The position numbers and the translations under genes are program-made. Of a DNA stretch of 64,000 nucleotides, positions 55,952-63,997 are shown piece after piece (the stretch's first letter is position 1; the number at the start of each line of letters is the position of its first letter). The DNA is from Caulobacteraceae bacterium. Lineage in GTDB: Bacteria; Pseudomonadota; Alphaproteobacteria; Caulobacterales; Caulobacteraceae. The notes under the pieces were generated by a model. That model was given only the letters and a program-made list of their open reading frames with translations, was not told the origin of the DNA and made no database searches. The stretch lies in the NCBI GenBank assembly GCA_025450315.1, contig JANWHQ010000045.1, positions 62,001 to 126,000 of the forward strand, written 5' to 3'.

Positions 55952-58243
55952 GTGGCTGATGGCACGATCACGGGCGCATGGACTCAGCGCGAGACGCAGT
56001 GGGCGCTGAATCGGCTTGGGAGTGTTGAGCTGTGCCTGGGCGCTACCAACCTGCACCAGGATTTGCATTTCTCATCGTTCTATTTGCGCGCCAGCCTCGC
56101 GTCGGAGACGCGTACGCTTTATCCTGGGTACAGCTTCGTCCTCGCGGTCTACGAAGAGGGGGTCGAGCGGTATTATCTCTCGGCTCGTGAGACCGAACAG
56201 ACGGCGTCCTGGTTGATCGATCGATCGGTTTCGGACCCGGCTTGGCTGGCTACCCAGCTGGCGAAGATCGAGCAACAATCGGATGCGCTCCTCGCGGCTT
56301 TTCCCGACGACCTGAACGAGGCGTGCCTGCGCCAAGCGAGTCATGGCTCGTTGCTAGAGCTGTACCGTCGGCACAATGACCTCCACAGGGAACTCTACGC
56401 CTATGCCAGGTTGCCTGAGGCCCTCGATAGAGGGTCCGCCCATTTCACCGACTACTTGAACGGATGCCTGAGGCGCCTCGGCGTGTGCGATGCGGACCTA
56501 CCACACGTCTTTGAGCGGCTGGTAACGCCGGAAAGACCCAGTGTTATCGCGAAGGAACAGGCGGAGTTCGAAGCACTCGCGTTGCAGGCGGCGGCCCTCG
56601 CTCCCCAGCTCCGATGGACGCACTCGCCCGCGATGTTTCTGCCGAACGACATCCGGGAGGCGCTAGGACATCATCGGGAACGGTGGGGCTGGCTCTCCTA
56701 TCACGGCTTCCGACGGCGAGCGCTGCCGACCGAACACGACTACCTGCGGAGGCTGACCGCCCTTCTCGTCGACCCGGAATTGGGTCCGTCCAAACAAGCG
56801 CACGGTGGCACTCGTTCGCATGATCCGGATTTGCTCCGGATTGACCAACACCATCGCGAGTTGTTCCGGCTCTACGCCGAGATCGGCCGCGTAAAGCTGC
56901 ATCGTCGCTACCGGCAACTAAGGAACTTCTATTTCCTCGACATGCTCATGGCCGAATTTGCCCGGCGGCTCGACATTTCCGAATGGGACGTACGCTGTTG
57001 CCTGCCAGAGGAGCTGTTGAAGGCAATGGCGGTCGGTCGGATCGAACCTGAGATCGCCGAGCGGCGGCGCAGCTGCGCTGTGCTTTACACCGACCATGGC
57101 GAGATCGTGCTCACGGGAGACGCATTGGCGGAAACGATGCGAAGGTTGAAGTGGCGACGGACGGTTGATCCCGGCGGAGCCACCCTGCACGGAACATCCG
57201 CTTGCACTGGTTCCGCGCGTGGAACGGCGCGTATCGTGGGCCAGGAGGCGAGCGCCGAAATGCAGTTCAACCGCGGAGACGTCCTGGTATGCGAGGCGGC
57301 GGACCCGGACTTGTTGCCCCTGATTCGGAAAGCGTCCGCCGTCGTCACCCAGCAGGGCGGCGTCGCTTCCCACGCCTCCGTCCTCTGCCGCGAAATCGGG
57401 GTACCTACGGTGGTTGGCGTGGATGGCTTGCTGGACACCGTCTGCAACGGGGACGATCTCCTAGTCGATGCGACGAAAGCAACGGTCACCCGTCTGAGGT
57501 TTGCGGCAGTTCCGGGATACGTCGAACTGGAAGCGCCGCGCTGCAGCTGGGGCCAGGCTGATCTCGTTGGACACAAGGCCGCGAACCTACACCGCGCCGT
57601 TCGTTCCGGATTCCGGGTTCCTCCGTTTACCATTCTATCTTGGGAGGCCGTCAGGACGCTCCTAGAGGAGGATTCAGCGAAGTTCGGACGCTACATCAGA
57701 GATCTCGCACAGGCGTTGCAGCCAAGTGCGTCTGACCCTTCGTTCCTGTTCCGAAGCAGCGCCATCGGCGAAGACTGCGCCGGCCGGTCGTACGCGGGAA
57801 AATATGTGTCCGTTCTCTTCTCGTCCGACCCCGTCACAGCAGGGCGTGAATTCGTGGAGCGGAACGGTCGAAAGGGCTACGAGGGCGCGATCATATTGCA
57901 GCACTTCGTCCCTGCGGCCGCCAGCGGAGTGAGCCTTGATGGCGACGCCCGTACCGGCTCAGGAGAAAGGCTTATCATAGAATCTGTAGCCGGCGCTCAT
58001 AATAGGGTGACGTCCGGCGTCGGCGCCCCAAATCGACTGACATACGACCGAACGACGCAAGAGGTGCTGGTCGGCCAGGCAGCGGATGTCGGAGCCGCGG
58101 AATCGAACTTTCCGGCTGATGAGCTGGTAGCTTGGCTGGATATGCTGGGATCTATCTACGGGCGACCGTGCTATACTGAATGGGGCTACTTCGATGGCGA
58201 ATACTGGCTTTACCAGGTTCGCGGCGGAGCTGTGGAAGCGTGA
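55952..58243 (+). CDS. domain-permuted PEP-synthase-like phosphotransferase
   Basis: 763 residues from GTG 55952 (AAAAAAGG upstream); TTG 55946 is also open. Residues 1-400 are helical and not recognised. A phospho-His swivelling domain follows, with H474 in GGVASHASVLCREIGVPTVVG, and then a C-terminal ATP-grasp domain of about 225 residues (GHKAANLHRAVRSG, FLFRSSAIGEDCAGRSYAG, ending TEWGYFDGEYWLYQVRGG). In PEP synthase and rifampicin phosphotransferase the ATP-grasp part comes first. No PEP/pyruvate TIM barrel is visible. It probably moves ATP's phosphate via His to an unknown substrate. It follows LysR and is eight bases before the MoCF gene. Confidence 0.82.
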   Translation: MADGTITGAWTQRETQWALNRLGSVELCLGATNLHQDLHFSSFYLRASLASETRTLYPGYSFVLAVYEEGVERYYLSARETEQTASWLIDRSVSDPAWLATQLAKIEQQSDALLAAFPDDLNEACLRQASHGSLLELYRRHNDLHRELYAYARLPEALDRGSAHFTDYLNGCLRRLGVCDADLPHVFERLVTPERPSVIAKEQAEFEALALQAAALAPQLRWTHSPAMFLPNDIREALGHHRERWGWLSYHGFRRRALPTEHDYLRRLTALLVDPELGPSKQAHGGTRSHDPDLLRIDQHHRELFRLYAEIGRVKLHRRYRQLRNFYFLDMLMAEFARRLDISEWDVRCCLPEELLKAMAVGRIEPEIAERRRSCAVLYTDHGEIVLTGDALAETMRRLKWRRTVDPGGATLHGTSACTGSARGTARIVGQEASAEMQFNRGDVLVCEAADPDLLPLIRKASAVVTQQGGVASHASVLCREIGVPTVVGVDGLLDTVCNGDDLLVDATKATVTRLRFAAVPGYVELEAPRCSWGQADLVGHKAANLHRAVRSGFRVPPFTILSWEAVRTLLEEDSAKFGRYIRDLAQALQPSASDPSFLFRSSAIGEDCAGRSYAGKYVSVLFSSDPVTAGREFVERNGRKGYEGAIILQHFVPAAASGVSLDGDARTGSGERLIIESVAGAHNRVTSGVGAPNRLTYDRTTQEVLVGQAADVGAAESNFPADELVAWLDMLGSIYGRPCYTEWGYFDGEYWLYQVRGGAVEA

Positions 58244-58251
58244 GAGGCGAA

Positions 58252-58965
58252 GTGGTGACACCAACCGCGAGCCTTATTCTTGTTGGCACCGAACTGGTCC
58301 ACGGATCTGTAGTGGACGAGAACCGGCAGTTCATCGCGCACGAGCTGCGGTCGGTGGGAATCGATCTCATCAGCGTCCATATCGTCAAGGACGATGTTCC
58401 CACCCTTGCGGCGCTGATCCGCCATCTAGCCCCCGTCGTGACCTACCTCATTACCGTCGGAGGTCTGGGGCCGACGGTGGATGATGTCACTCTCGAAGCC
58501 GTGGCGATCGCGCTGGATCGTAGGCCGGTCTACAATGAGCCAACGGACGTGGCCGCGTTTGCTCAGATGTCCGGCAGCGAAACACCACAGCCTTTGCTGC
58601 GGGTCATACCGGAGGATGCGGAAACCATCCTCACGAGCCAGGGCCCTGTTGTCCGAACCGAAAACGTTTTCAGCCTTCCTGGTTTGCCGCGCCTGGTTCG
58701 GGCGCGCTGGCCTGCCGCGGTTTCCAGGTTCGAGCACGGCGCCATTTGCTCCCGCGCTTTGACCCTGCCCCGCGCACAGAGCCAAGTGGCCGGCACCCTC
58801 AGGGAGGCAAGCCGAATTTTTCCGGCCGTCTCGATCGGCTGCTATCCGACTTCGGACGCCCGGGAGACCACTCTTACCTTCGTGGGGGATACGGCGGAAG
58901 CGGTTGAAGCTTGCGTCGACTATGTCCGCACTGAAGTTGATGTCGAGAGGATTGTCTCGGGATGA
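58252..58965 (+). CDS. CinA N-terminal/MoCF-domain protein
   Basis: 237 residues. SLILVGTELVHGSVVDENRQF and LITVGGLGPTVDDVTLEAVA are the MoaB/Mog-type (MoCF) motifs of COG1058, and VSIGCYPTSDARETTLTF with the following helix resembles the KH-like piece found after it. The NMN deamidase half of full CinA is missing. Some COG1058 proteins hydrolyse ADP-ribose; others bind nucleotides or pterin. The start is GTG 58252 (GTG 58240 and 58255 are also possible), eight bases after the PEP enzyme. The end overlaps the dioxygenase start by ATGA, so it is part of the same pathway. Confidence 0.78.
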   Translation: MVTPTASLILVGTELVHGSVVDENRQFIAHELRSVGIDLISVHIVKDDVPTLAALIRHLAPVVTYLITVGGLGPTVDDVTLEAVAIALDRRPVYNEPTDVAAFAQMSGSETPQPLLRVIPEDAETILTSQGPVVRTENVFSLPGLPRLVRARWPAAVSRFEHGAICSRALTLPRAQSQVAGTLREASRIFPAVSIGCYPTSDARETTLTFVGDTAEAVEACVDYVRTEVDVERIVSG

Positions 58966-59867
58966 CCACTCTTGAGGACCTTACCTGTTCGTCGGCGTCA
59001 GTGGAAGCATTGCGCGAAGGCCTCCAGTCCTACGGCGTCGCCCGAATCCTCGAATTCGTTTCGCCAGAAGTAATCGATAGCTTGCGGCACGAGGCGATGA
59101 TCGCGACTTCCGAATTCGCCAACTATCTCAATCCATACGGGCCCTGTTCGAGATTCAGTCTCACCCCACTCCCCGACAATTTGTCCGTCTCAAGAGATCT
59201 GGTGAACGGCAAGCATCTTTCGCCACTTCCGCAACAGTTCCAATCCTCTCGAGCGGTTATTGAAGGAGAGCTGCTGCGGAAAATCACGGAAACATATCTT
59301 GGATCGAGTAGCGGGTTCATGGAGGTTGTGGCCTTTGCGCGTGACCACATTCCCGATCATCAGGCGGTCTACGGTAAGCTCCATTTCGACCGCCGGCATC
59401 AACTGAAGTTCATCATCTATCTCAACAATGCCGATGAGGAGAATGGCGCCTTCGGATGCATTCCGGGATCGCACCGTCTCGGTCGCGAGCTCTACTACCG
59501 GGCATGGCGGCAGACCCTAAGGCTGCGCACGGATGATCCCTTGGAAATCGAACGCGCCGCCTTCGCGGTCAGCGAAGACGAGCCGGTTTACCGGTTGGTG
59601 CCGTGCATTTTCGAAAACGAGCCCAAAATTGGGCCCTATGAGCCCAAGCGCGACCGGCTGACCATATCGGGCGCCGCTGGTACGCTGGTGGCGTTCGACA
59701 CCCACCTGCTTCACTACGGTGGGTTCGTAAAACAAGCGGGAGGGGAACGCTGGACTCTGAAGGGCCATTCGTTCGCTGAGGCTCGTTCGGCGTCGCGTCC
59801 TCCTGAGGAAGCCAGCGGTCCTATTGGCCCTGGCCACCACCACCACCACCACCACCACCACCACTAG
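58962..59867 (+). CDS. phytanoyl-CoA dioxygenase-like Fe(II)/2-oxoglutarate enzyme with His10 tail
   Basis: 301 residues. The iron triad begins with HFD (H141, D143) in YGKLHFDRRHQLKF; the distal His is H248 or H251 in FDTHLLHYGG, and R263 in GERWTLKGHS is the likely 2-oxoglutarate salt bridge. IIYLNNADEENGAFGCIPGSH is the PhyH sheet. It would hydroxylate or otherwise oxidise a small molecule using O2 and 2-oxoglutarate. The C-terminus is GPIGPG followed by ten His (292-301), all coded CAC, then TAG. The gene overlaps MoCF as ATGA and ends the operon. Confidence 0.85.
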   Translation: MTTLEDLTCSSASVEALREGLQSYGVARILEFVSPEVIDSLRHEAMIATSEFANYLNPYGPCSRFSLTPLPDNLSVSRDLVNGKHLSPLPQQFQSSRAVIEGELLRKITETYLGSSSGFMEVVAFARDHIPDHQAVYGKLHFDRRHQLKFIIYLNNADEENGAFGCIPGSHRLGRELYYRAWRQTLRLRTDDPLEIERAAFAVSEDEPVYRLVPCIFENEPKIGPYEPKRDRLTISGAAGTLVAFDTHLLHYGGFVKQAGGERWTLKGHSFAEARSASRPPEEASGPIGPGHHHHHHHHHH

Positions 59868-60113
59868 GTATGTGCTCCCGCAGGGGCTGATATGCACCCC
59901 TGTCATCGCCGCCTGCAGGTCCCCGATCTGCCGTGCGGCGGGCGGTGGAAGTCCAAGGCGGCGCGGAGGTCGGCGCGCCAAGCTCCGAAGCTCTGGTCTA
60001 GGACCTCTGCGGTGCGCCTGCTAGCGAACTGCAGAGTTATACTCCGACCGTGTGGCGGGCGACCGAGCCGCAGCTCCAAGGCAAGGTCGCGCGGTCAGGC
60101 GACTGCCGTAGCA

Positions 60114-60195
60114 AAGGCCCCAACGGCCGTACGTGGGCACCTACGCGGACGGCGTCTGGAACGACAACCTGCTCGCCCTTCCGGAGTGCGCGTAA
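60114..60195 (+). pseudogene. frameshifted 3' fragment of DUF3892-like gene
   Basis: Closely matches the last 80 or so bases of the minus-strand gene at 43890, encoding TYADGVWNDNLLALPECA and then TAA. Compared with it, one base is lost upstream of the conserved stretch, shifting the frame, and nothing upstream matches. It is a relic of a second copy, inverted relative to the intact one. Confidence 0.8.
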
Positions 60196-60421
60196 CGGAC
60201 CGGCGCCATGCGAGACCCGCGCGGCGCCCGGTGCTGCGGATCCCATTGTTTGAGCCCTAGGGAAGCTTCGGCCGTTCGGGCGGCTACCTGCGCACAGCCC
60301 GAAAGCGTCCGCTCCCAGCGTCAGCTAGGAGTCAGGCGTGATTCCACGCGCCGCTCGCGGGACCCGAAACGTGCTCAGCTCAGATCTCCCAGGCCGGATG
60401 GAACACTGCCGGAACTGGCCC

Positions 60422-60449
60422 GCAAAATGGCCTGCAAAACGCTGCAAAA
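60422..60449. repeat. short direct repeats near attR, possible integrase arm sites
   Basis: Three CGCAAAA/CTGCAAAAC units: GCAAAA at 60422-60427, and TGCAAAAC at 60433-60440 and 60443-60450, the latter two exact with 10-base spacing. They sit 36-65 bases inside attR, where tyrosine-integrase arm sites are often found. The link is positional only. Confidence 0.35.
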
Positions 60450-60485
60450 CGCGAGCAGCGGTCGACAGTTAAGTGTTTGAAAAGT

Positions 60486-60540
60486 TGGAGCGGGCGGCGG
60501 GAATCGAACCCGCGACATTCAGCTTGGGAAGCTGACGTTC
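60486..60540 (-). repeat. attR: island-proximal part of the tRNA-Gly gene
   Basis: This 55-bp stretch of the intact tRNA gene is repeated at 24268-24322 with two paired T-stem differences. It includes the anticodon arm, T arm, acceptor 3' strand and CCA, and marks the right junction of the island. After integration this half would come from the island and the 5' part from the host. Confidence 0.9.
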
Positions 60541-60560
60541 TACCTCTGAACTACGCCCGC
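60487..60560 (-). tRNA. glyU: tRNA-Gly(CCC)
   Basis: 74 nt with encoded CCA, read on the minus strand from 60560. Acceptor GCGGGCG pairs with CGCCCGC and is followed by T-CCA. The anticodon loop TTCCCAA gives CCC and sits on a TCAGC/GCTGA stem. The T arm is GCGGG-TTCGATT-CCCGC. D arm GTTC...GAAC is present. It is the integration target of the island at its 3' end and remains intact, so the element restores the gene. Confidence 0.95.
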
Positions 60561-60789
60561 GTTTTCAACGGGTTGGGCGGATTGCGGTCCCGCTTCTGGC
60601 TCCGTCTTGGCCAGCCGCCGAGGCGTCCGGACCGTCTGCGCTTCTGGCATACGGCGGCAGGCCCCGCAAGCAGGGGTCAGCCGCCGCCTCCCGCCCGTCC
60701 CGGGCGCGGCCGGCTCGACAAGGCCGGGGCGGCGCTGTCATCTGGAAACCGGAAGGGTCCTGGGCCAAGCGCGCCGGACCAGGAGAAGG

Positions 60790-62307
60790 ATGGCGACCGT
60801 CCCGCACCCACACCCCACCGCCAAAGCCGGCCTCTGGCGCGACATGGTCAGCCGCCTGTCCGAGGACATCGACCGCGAGCGGGTGTTCGCGGACATCTGC
60901 GACGCGGGCCTGACCACGGGCCGCTACGTGATGATGAGCGTGCTGTCGGCGGCGATCGCCACCCTGGGCCTCATGCTGTCCTCTCCGGCGGTGGTTATTG
61001 GGGCGATGCTGCTCTCCCCGCTCATGGGCCCGATCATCCTGCTGGGCTTTTCGTTCTGGACCATCGACTGGCTGGCGGCGCGGCGCGCCTTGACCAGCCT
61101 GGCCGTCGGCCTGGGCGTCGCGCTCGTGGTGGCCGTCCTGCTCACCTGGGCCTCGCCGCTGAAGGAGCCGACCGCCGAGATCCTGGCGCGCACGCGCCCC
61201 AACCTCTTCGACCTGCTGGTCGCCGCCTTCTCCGGCCTGGCCGGCGGCTATGCGGTGATCCGTCAGCGGGGCGAGACCGTGATCGGGGTCGCCATCGCCA
61301 CGGCGCTGATGCCGCCGATCGCCACCGTCGGCTTCGGGATCGGCACCGCCAACTGGCCGGTGACGCTGGGCGCGCTGCTCTTGTTCGCCACCAACCTCAT
61401 CGCAATCGCCCTGGCGGCGGCGGCGATGTCGGCGCTGTACGGCTTTAGGCCGCATTACCACCTGGCCAACCGGGGGTGGATCGGCCACGTGACGGTGATC
61501 CTGATCGTCATCGCCCTCTGCGTTCCGCTGACGCTGTCGCTGAACACCATCGCCCTGGAGAGCCGCGCGACCGTCAACGCGCGGGACGCGATCCAGGATC
61601 TGTTCGGGCCCAAGGCGCGGGTGACCGCCCTGAGCGTCCGCTCCCAGGGCGGCGCGCTTCAGGTCGACGGACTGGTCGCCACGCCCAAGTACATCACGTC
61701 GGCCTCCGGCAAGGTCGCCGCCAAGCTCAAGTCGACGCTCGGCGCGGCGGCCCGCGTCAGCCTCGACCAGGTGGTCCTCGCCGACCCCTCCAAGCTCGTC
61801 GCGGCGGCGCCCGCGGCCGAGGCGCCCGATCCGGTCGTGGCGGCCGTCCAGAGCCTGAAGGACGCTGTCCCCTTCCCTGCCGACTCCATCGCCTACGACC
61901 CGGCCGCGCATCGCGGTCTGGTGCTGCTGAGTCCGTCCAGCGGGCTGGACCTGGCGGCCGCCGCGATGCTCGAGCAGGGCCTTCGCGGCAAGGCCGGGCT
62001 CGAGAACACGGTGGTGGTCCCGCCGTTGCAGGCCTTGCCGCCCATCGCCGTCACCCTGTCCAGGAAGGCGCCCCCGGCCTTCGGCGACGCCCTCGCCACC
62101 GACGTCTGGGCGCTGCAGCGCTGGCGATCGCAGGGGGTGGCGGCGGCGGTCTGCGGACTCAGCCGCCGCGATCGGCGCGACGCGGCGGTCATCGCGGCCG
62201 CGGGCGCGGCCCTGAAGCCCTTGAACGCCGAGGTCTCGATCGGCGACAGCGCCCGCTGCGCCGGGAAGGTCGGCCAAGGGCCGTGGCTGCAGCTCACGCC
62301 CGGTTGA
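60790..62307 (+). CDS. DUF389 membrane protein
   Basis: 505 residues. About five to seven membrane helices lie between 40 and 260 (YVMMSVLSAAIATLGLML, SSPAVVIGAMLLSPLMGPII, LPLTLSLN-type helix), followed by a soluble C-terminal domain of roughly 240 residues. The family signature AVVIGAMLLSPLMGPI and ATALMPPIATVGFG is clear. DUF389 proteins are inner-membrane proteins of unknown function. ATG 60790 follows GGAGAAGG. It is the first chromosomal gene to the right of the island and converges with the transporter-like gene (seven bases between stops). Confidence 0.88.
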   Translation: MATVPHPHPTAKAGLWRDMVSRLSEDIDRERVFADICDAGLTTGRYVMMSVLSAAIATLGLMLSSPAVVIGAMLLSPLMGPIILLGFSFWTIDWLAARRALTSLAVGLGVALVVAVLLTWASPLKEPTAEILARTRPNLFDLLVAAFSGLAGGYAVIRQRGETVIGVAIATALMPPIATVGFGIGTANWPVTLGALLLFATNLIAIALAAAAMSALYGFRPHYHLANRGWIGHVTVILIVIALCVPLTLSLNTIALESRATVNARDAIQDLFGPKARVTALSVRSQGGALQVDGLVATPKYITSASGKVAAKLKSTLGAAARVSLDQVVLADPSKLVAAAPAAEAPDPVVAAVQSLKDAVPFPADSIAYDPAAHRGLVLLSPSSGLDLAAAAMLEQGLRGKAGLENTVVVPPLQALPPIAVTLSRKAPPAFGDALATDVWALQRWRSQGVAAAVCGLSRRDRRDAAVIAAAGAALKPLNAEVSIGDSARCAGKVGQGPWLQLTPG

Positions 62308-62314
62308 GGCGCCG

Positions 62315-63526
62315 CTACCCGGCCGGGGCGCCCATCACCGCCGCCATGAGCGAGACGACGCCAAGCAGGGCGAACGCGGTCCGCGCCAGGGGCCGCGGCG
62401 CGCCCAGGCGTCGGGCGGCCAGGTAGGCGAGTACGCACTGCATCATGTAGTAGAGCGCGAACGCCCGGGAAGCGGCCGCCACGACCTGGAACGGATCGGT
62501 CAGCCAGACGACCGCGATGGCCAGGGCCGCCGAGGCCAGGAAGCCGGCGACCAGGTTCAGCCGCCGCCGGCTCACTTCGCTGGCCAGGCCCGCCGAACCG
62601 ATGGAATCGGCGACGGCGGCGCTGAGCTGACTCGCCAACGCACCGATCAGCACGAGCACGCCCATGAACGGCGCGGCGAGGTTCATGATGTCCAGGATCC
62701 CCGCCACGCCCTGGGTTTCGGAAGCCCGGCCCAGGAAGGGCGTCAGCAGCAGCAGGAAGGCGATGTAGATCGCCGACGAAAGCCACTGGGCGTAGCGCAT
62801 CGAGCGGATCCGCAGCTCCGCGTCATAGGACTGGCCAAGATAGCGAGACGTTTCGAAGCCCTGGACGGTCACGAGCAGGCCGAGCAGCAGGCCGAGGCTC
62901 TGCGGGCCGACCTTGGCCGAAGGGACAACCACCGGGCTGTTCCAACGCAGCAGCCAATAGAGCGCCAGCGCCGTGAGCATGCCGAAGATCACGCCGATCT
63001 TGAGCGATACGGTCGCGTGGGCGAGCCGCTCCATCCATCGGTGTCCGCCCGACGCGGCGACTGCGGCCAGGAGCACGATGATGGCCGTCACGGCGCTCTT
63101 GGAGACCAGCGCGTGGGCGGCGCCGTCCAGGCCCAGAGGCTTGAGCGCGAACTCGGCCAGCAGCTTCAGGTAGTAGGCGACCGAGACGGCGTAGGCGACC
63201 GCCAGCACCCCCTGGGCCACCCTGGCCCACCATGAGAGCGGATCGTGGAATCCCGCGCCGGCCAGCAGCGGCTCCAGCTTGGCGATGTTGAAGCGCACGA
63301 CGACCCCGAGGGCGTAGGCGATGGCGAGCAGGGCGGCCATGGCCAAGGCGGCGGCGCCGCCGAACTCCCGCGCGAGCAGGGGACCGCAGATCAGAAATCC
63401 GCTGCCGATGATCGAGGCCAGAGGCGTGACGGTCGCCGTCCAGGTGCTGGAGCGGCTGAAGGGGCCCAGCGCGAGGCCGGCCGTGGTGGCCGCGGCCACG
63501 ACCAAGGCGACGGCGAAGATGATCAT
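62315..63526 (-). CDS. multi-spanning membrane transporter-like protein
   Basis: 403 residues with 10-12 hydrophobic helices. The pattern of helices with a small-residue first segment (TPLASIIGSGFLICGPLLAREFGG) resembles APC/Nramp-like fold transporters, but I cannot name a substrate family. Start ATG 63526 is taken (TTG 63538 is also open). It is alone on its strand between the DUF389 protein and a short fragment. A transporter role is inferred from helix count and composition only. Confidence 0.65.
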   Translation of the reverse strand: MIIFAVALVVAAATTAGLALGPFSRSSTWTATVTPLASIIGSGFLICGPLLAREFGGAAALAMAALLAIAYALGVVVRFNIAKLEPLLAGAGFHDPLSWWARVAQGVLAVAYAVSVAYYLKLLAEFALKPLGLDGAAHALVSKSAVTAIIVLLAAVAASGGHRWMERLAHATVSLKIGVIFGMLTALALYWLLRWNSPVVVPSAKVGPQSLGLLLGLLVTVQGFETSRYLGQSYDAELRIRSMRYAQWLSSAIYIAFLLLLTPFLGRASETQGVAGILDIMNLAAPFMGVLVLIGALASQLSAAVADSIGSAGLASEVSRRRLNLVAGFLASAALAIAVVWLTDPFQVVAAASRAFALYYMMQCVLAYLAARRLGAPRPLARTAFALLGVVSLMAAVMGAPAG

Positions 63527-63581
63527 GCCGGGTCCCAATCGAAACTGACCGGGCGGAAGTCCATCCGGCGGGGGCGGGTGT

Positions 63582-63770
63582 CAACTCAAGCGGAAGGCAT
63601 CGGCGAAGGCGCGCAGCTCGTCGCGCCTGCTGCGGATGATGGTGTTGACCACGGTGACCGGCCGCTCTCGGTAGGCCGCCTCCAACCGCCCGCAGGAGGC
63701 GTCGAGGTCGGGGGGTCGAGGGTGCAGACCGATAGGCGGCGCCGCAGGCGACGATCAGTCTCGGCCTCAA
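63582..63770 (-). pseudogene. possible broken gene fragment
   Basis: One minus-strand frame ends PVTVVNTIIRSRRDELRAFA and then a stop at 63582. The coherent text before it (PRPPDLDASCGRLEAAYRER) runs back into a region where another frame reads RPRLIVACGAAYRS, suggesting a frameshift or a deletion. Neither frame has a start with a ribosome site. No family is recognised. Confidence 0.3.
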
Positions 63771-63997
63771 CCTATGCCGGACGCCGGACTACGACCGAAC
63801 TGCAGTTCCTCCGCGCAACCGCCACAGAGGCCAGTATCGTAGAACTCACCTCTCCGTTCCAGCGCAGGAATTTCGCCACACACAAAACAAAACAGCCCCT
63901 GAGCGGCAGCTCTTGTCCGCCAAGCCGAGCGCTTTATTAAGGTGACGCTTTCCTTATCTGACGGGTTGCTTATATCCATGGGCTCAACATGTTCCAT
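63767..63997 (-). CDS. small zinc-ribbon-like protein
   Basis: 76 residues with two CxxC pairs, FCFVCGEI and GLCGGCAEEL, which make a likely zinc knuckle. There is no other domain. ATG 63997 or 63979 can start it; the first is three bases from the window edge, so an even longer upstream context cannot be excluded. Base composition is lower in GC than the flank. The role is unknown; a small nucleic-acid-binding or adaptor protein is possible. Confidence 0.5.
   Translation of the reverse strand: MEHVEPMDISNPSDKESVTLIKRSAWRTRAAAQGLFCFVCGEIPALERRGEFYDTGLCGGCAEELQFGRSPASGIG

Larger units (their letters stand above)
59868..60486. other. gene-poor right end of the island
   Basis: 619 bases between the dioxygenase and attR with no convincing complete gene. 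Visible are a frameshifted DUF3892 3' fragment (60114-60195) and GCAAAA direct repeats (60422-60449). Open frames here, such as a 90-codon one at 60208-60480, lack family resemblance and a good ribosome site. Confidence 0.6.

Noticed and set aside
59830-59867. Vector-derived His tag or CRISPR-like repeat
   Set aside because: The CAC run is inside a coupled native ORF and continues into unrelated genomic sequence. There are no spacers, so it is neither vector nor CRISPR.
60208-60480. 90-codon ORF near attR
   Set aside because: No ribosome site, Arg/Ser-rich composition and no family resemblance. It overlaps probable att-flanking repeats.
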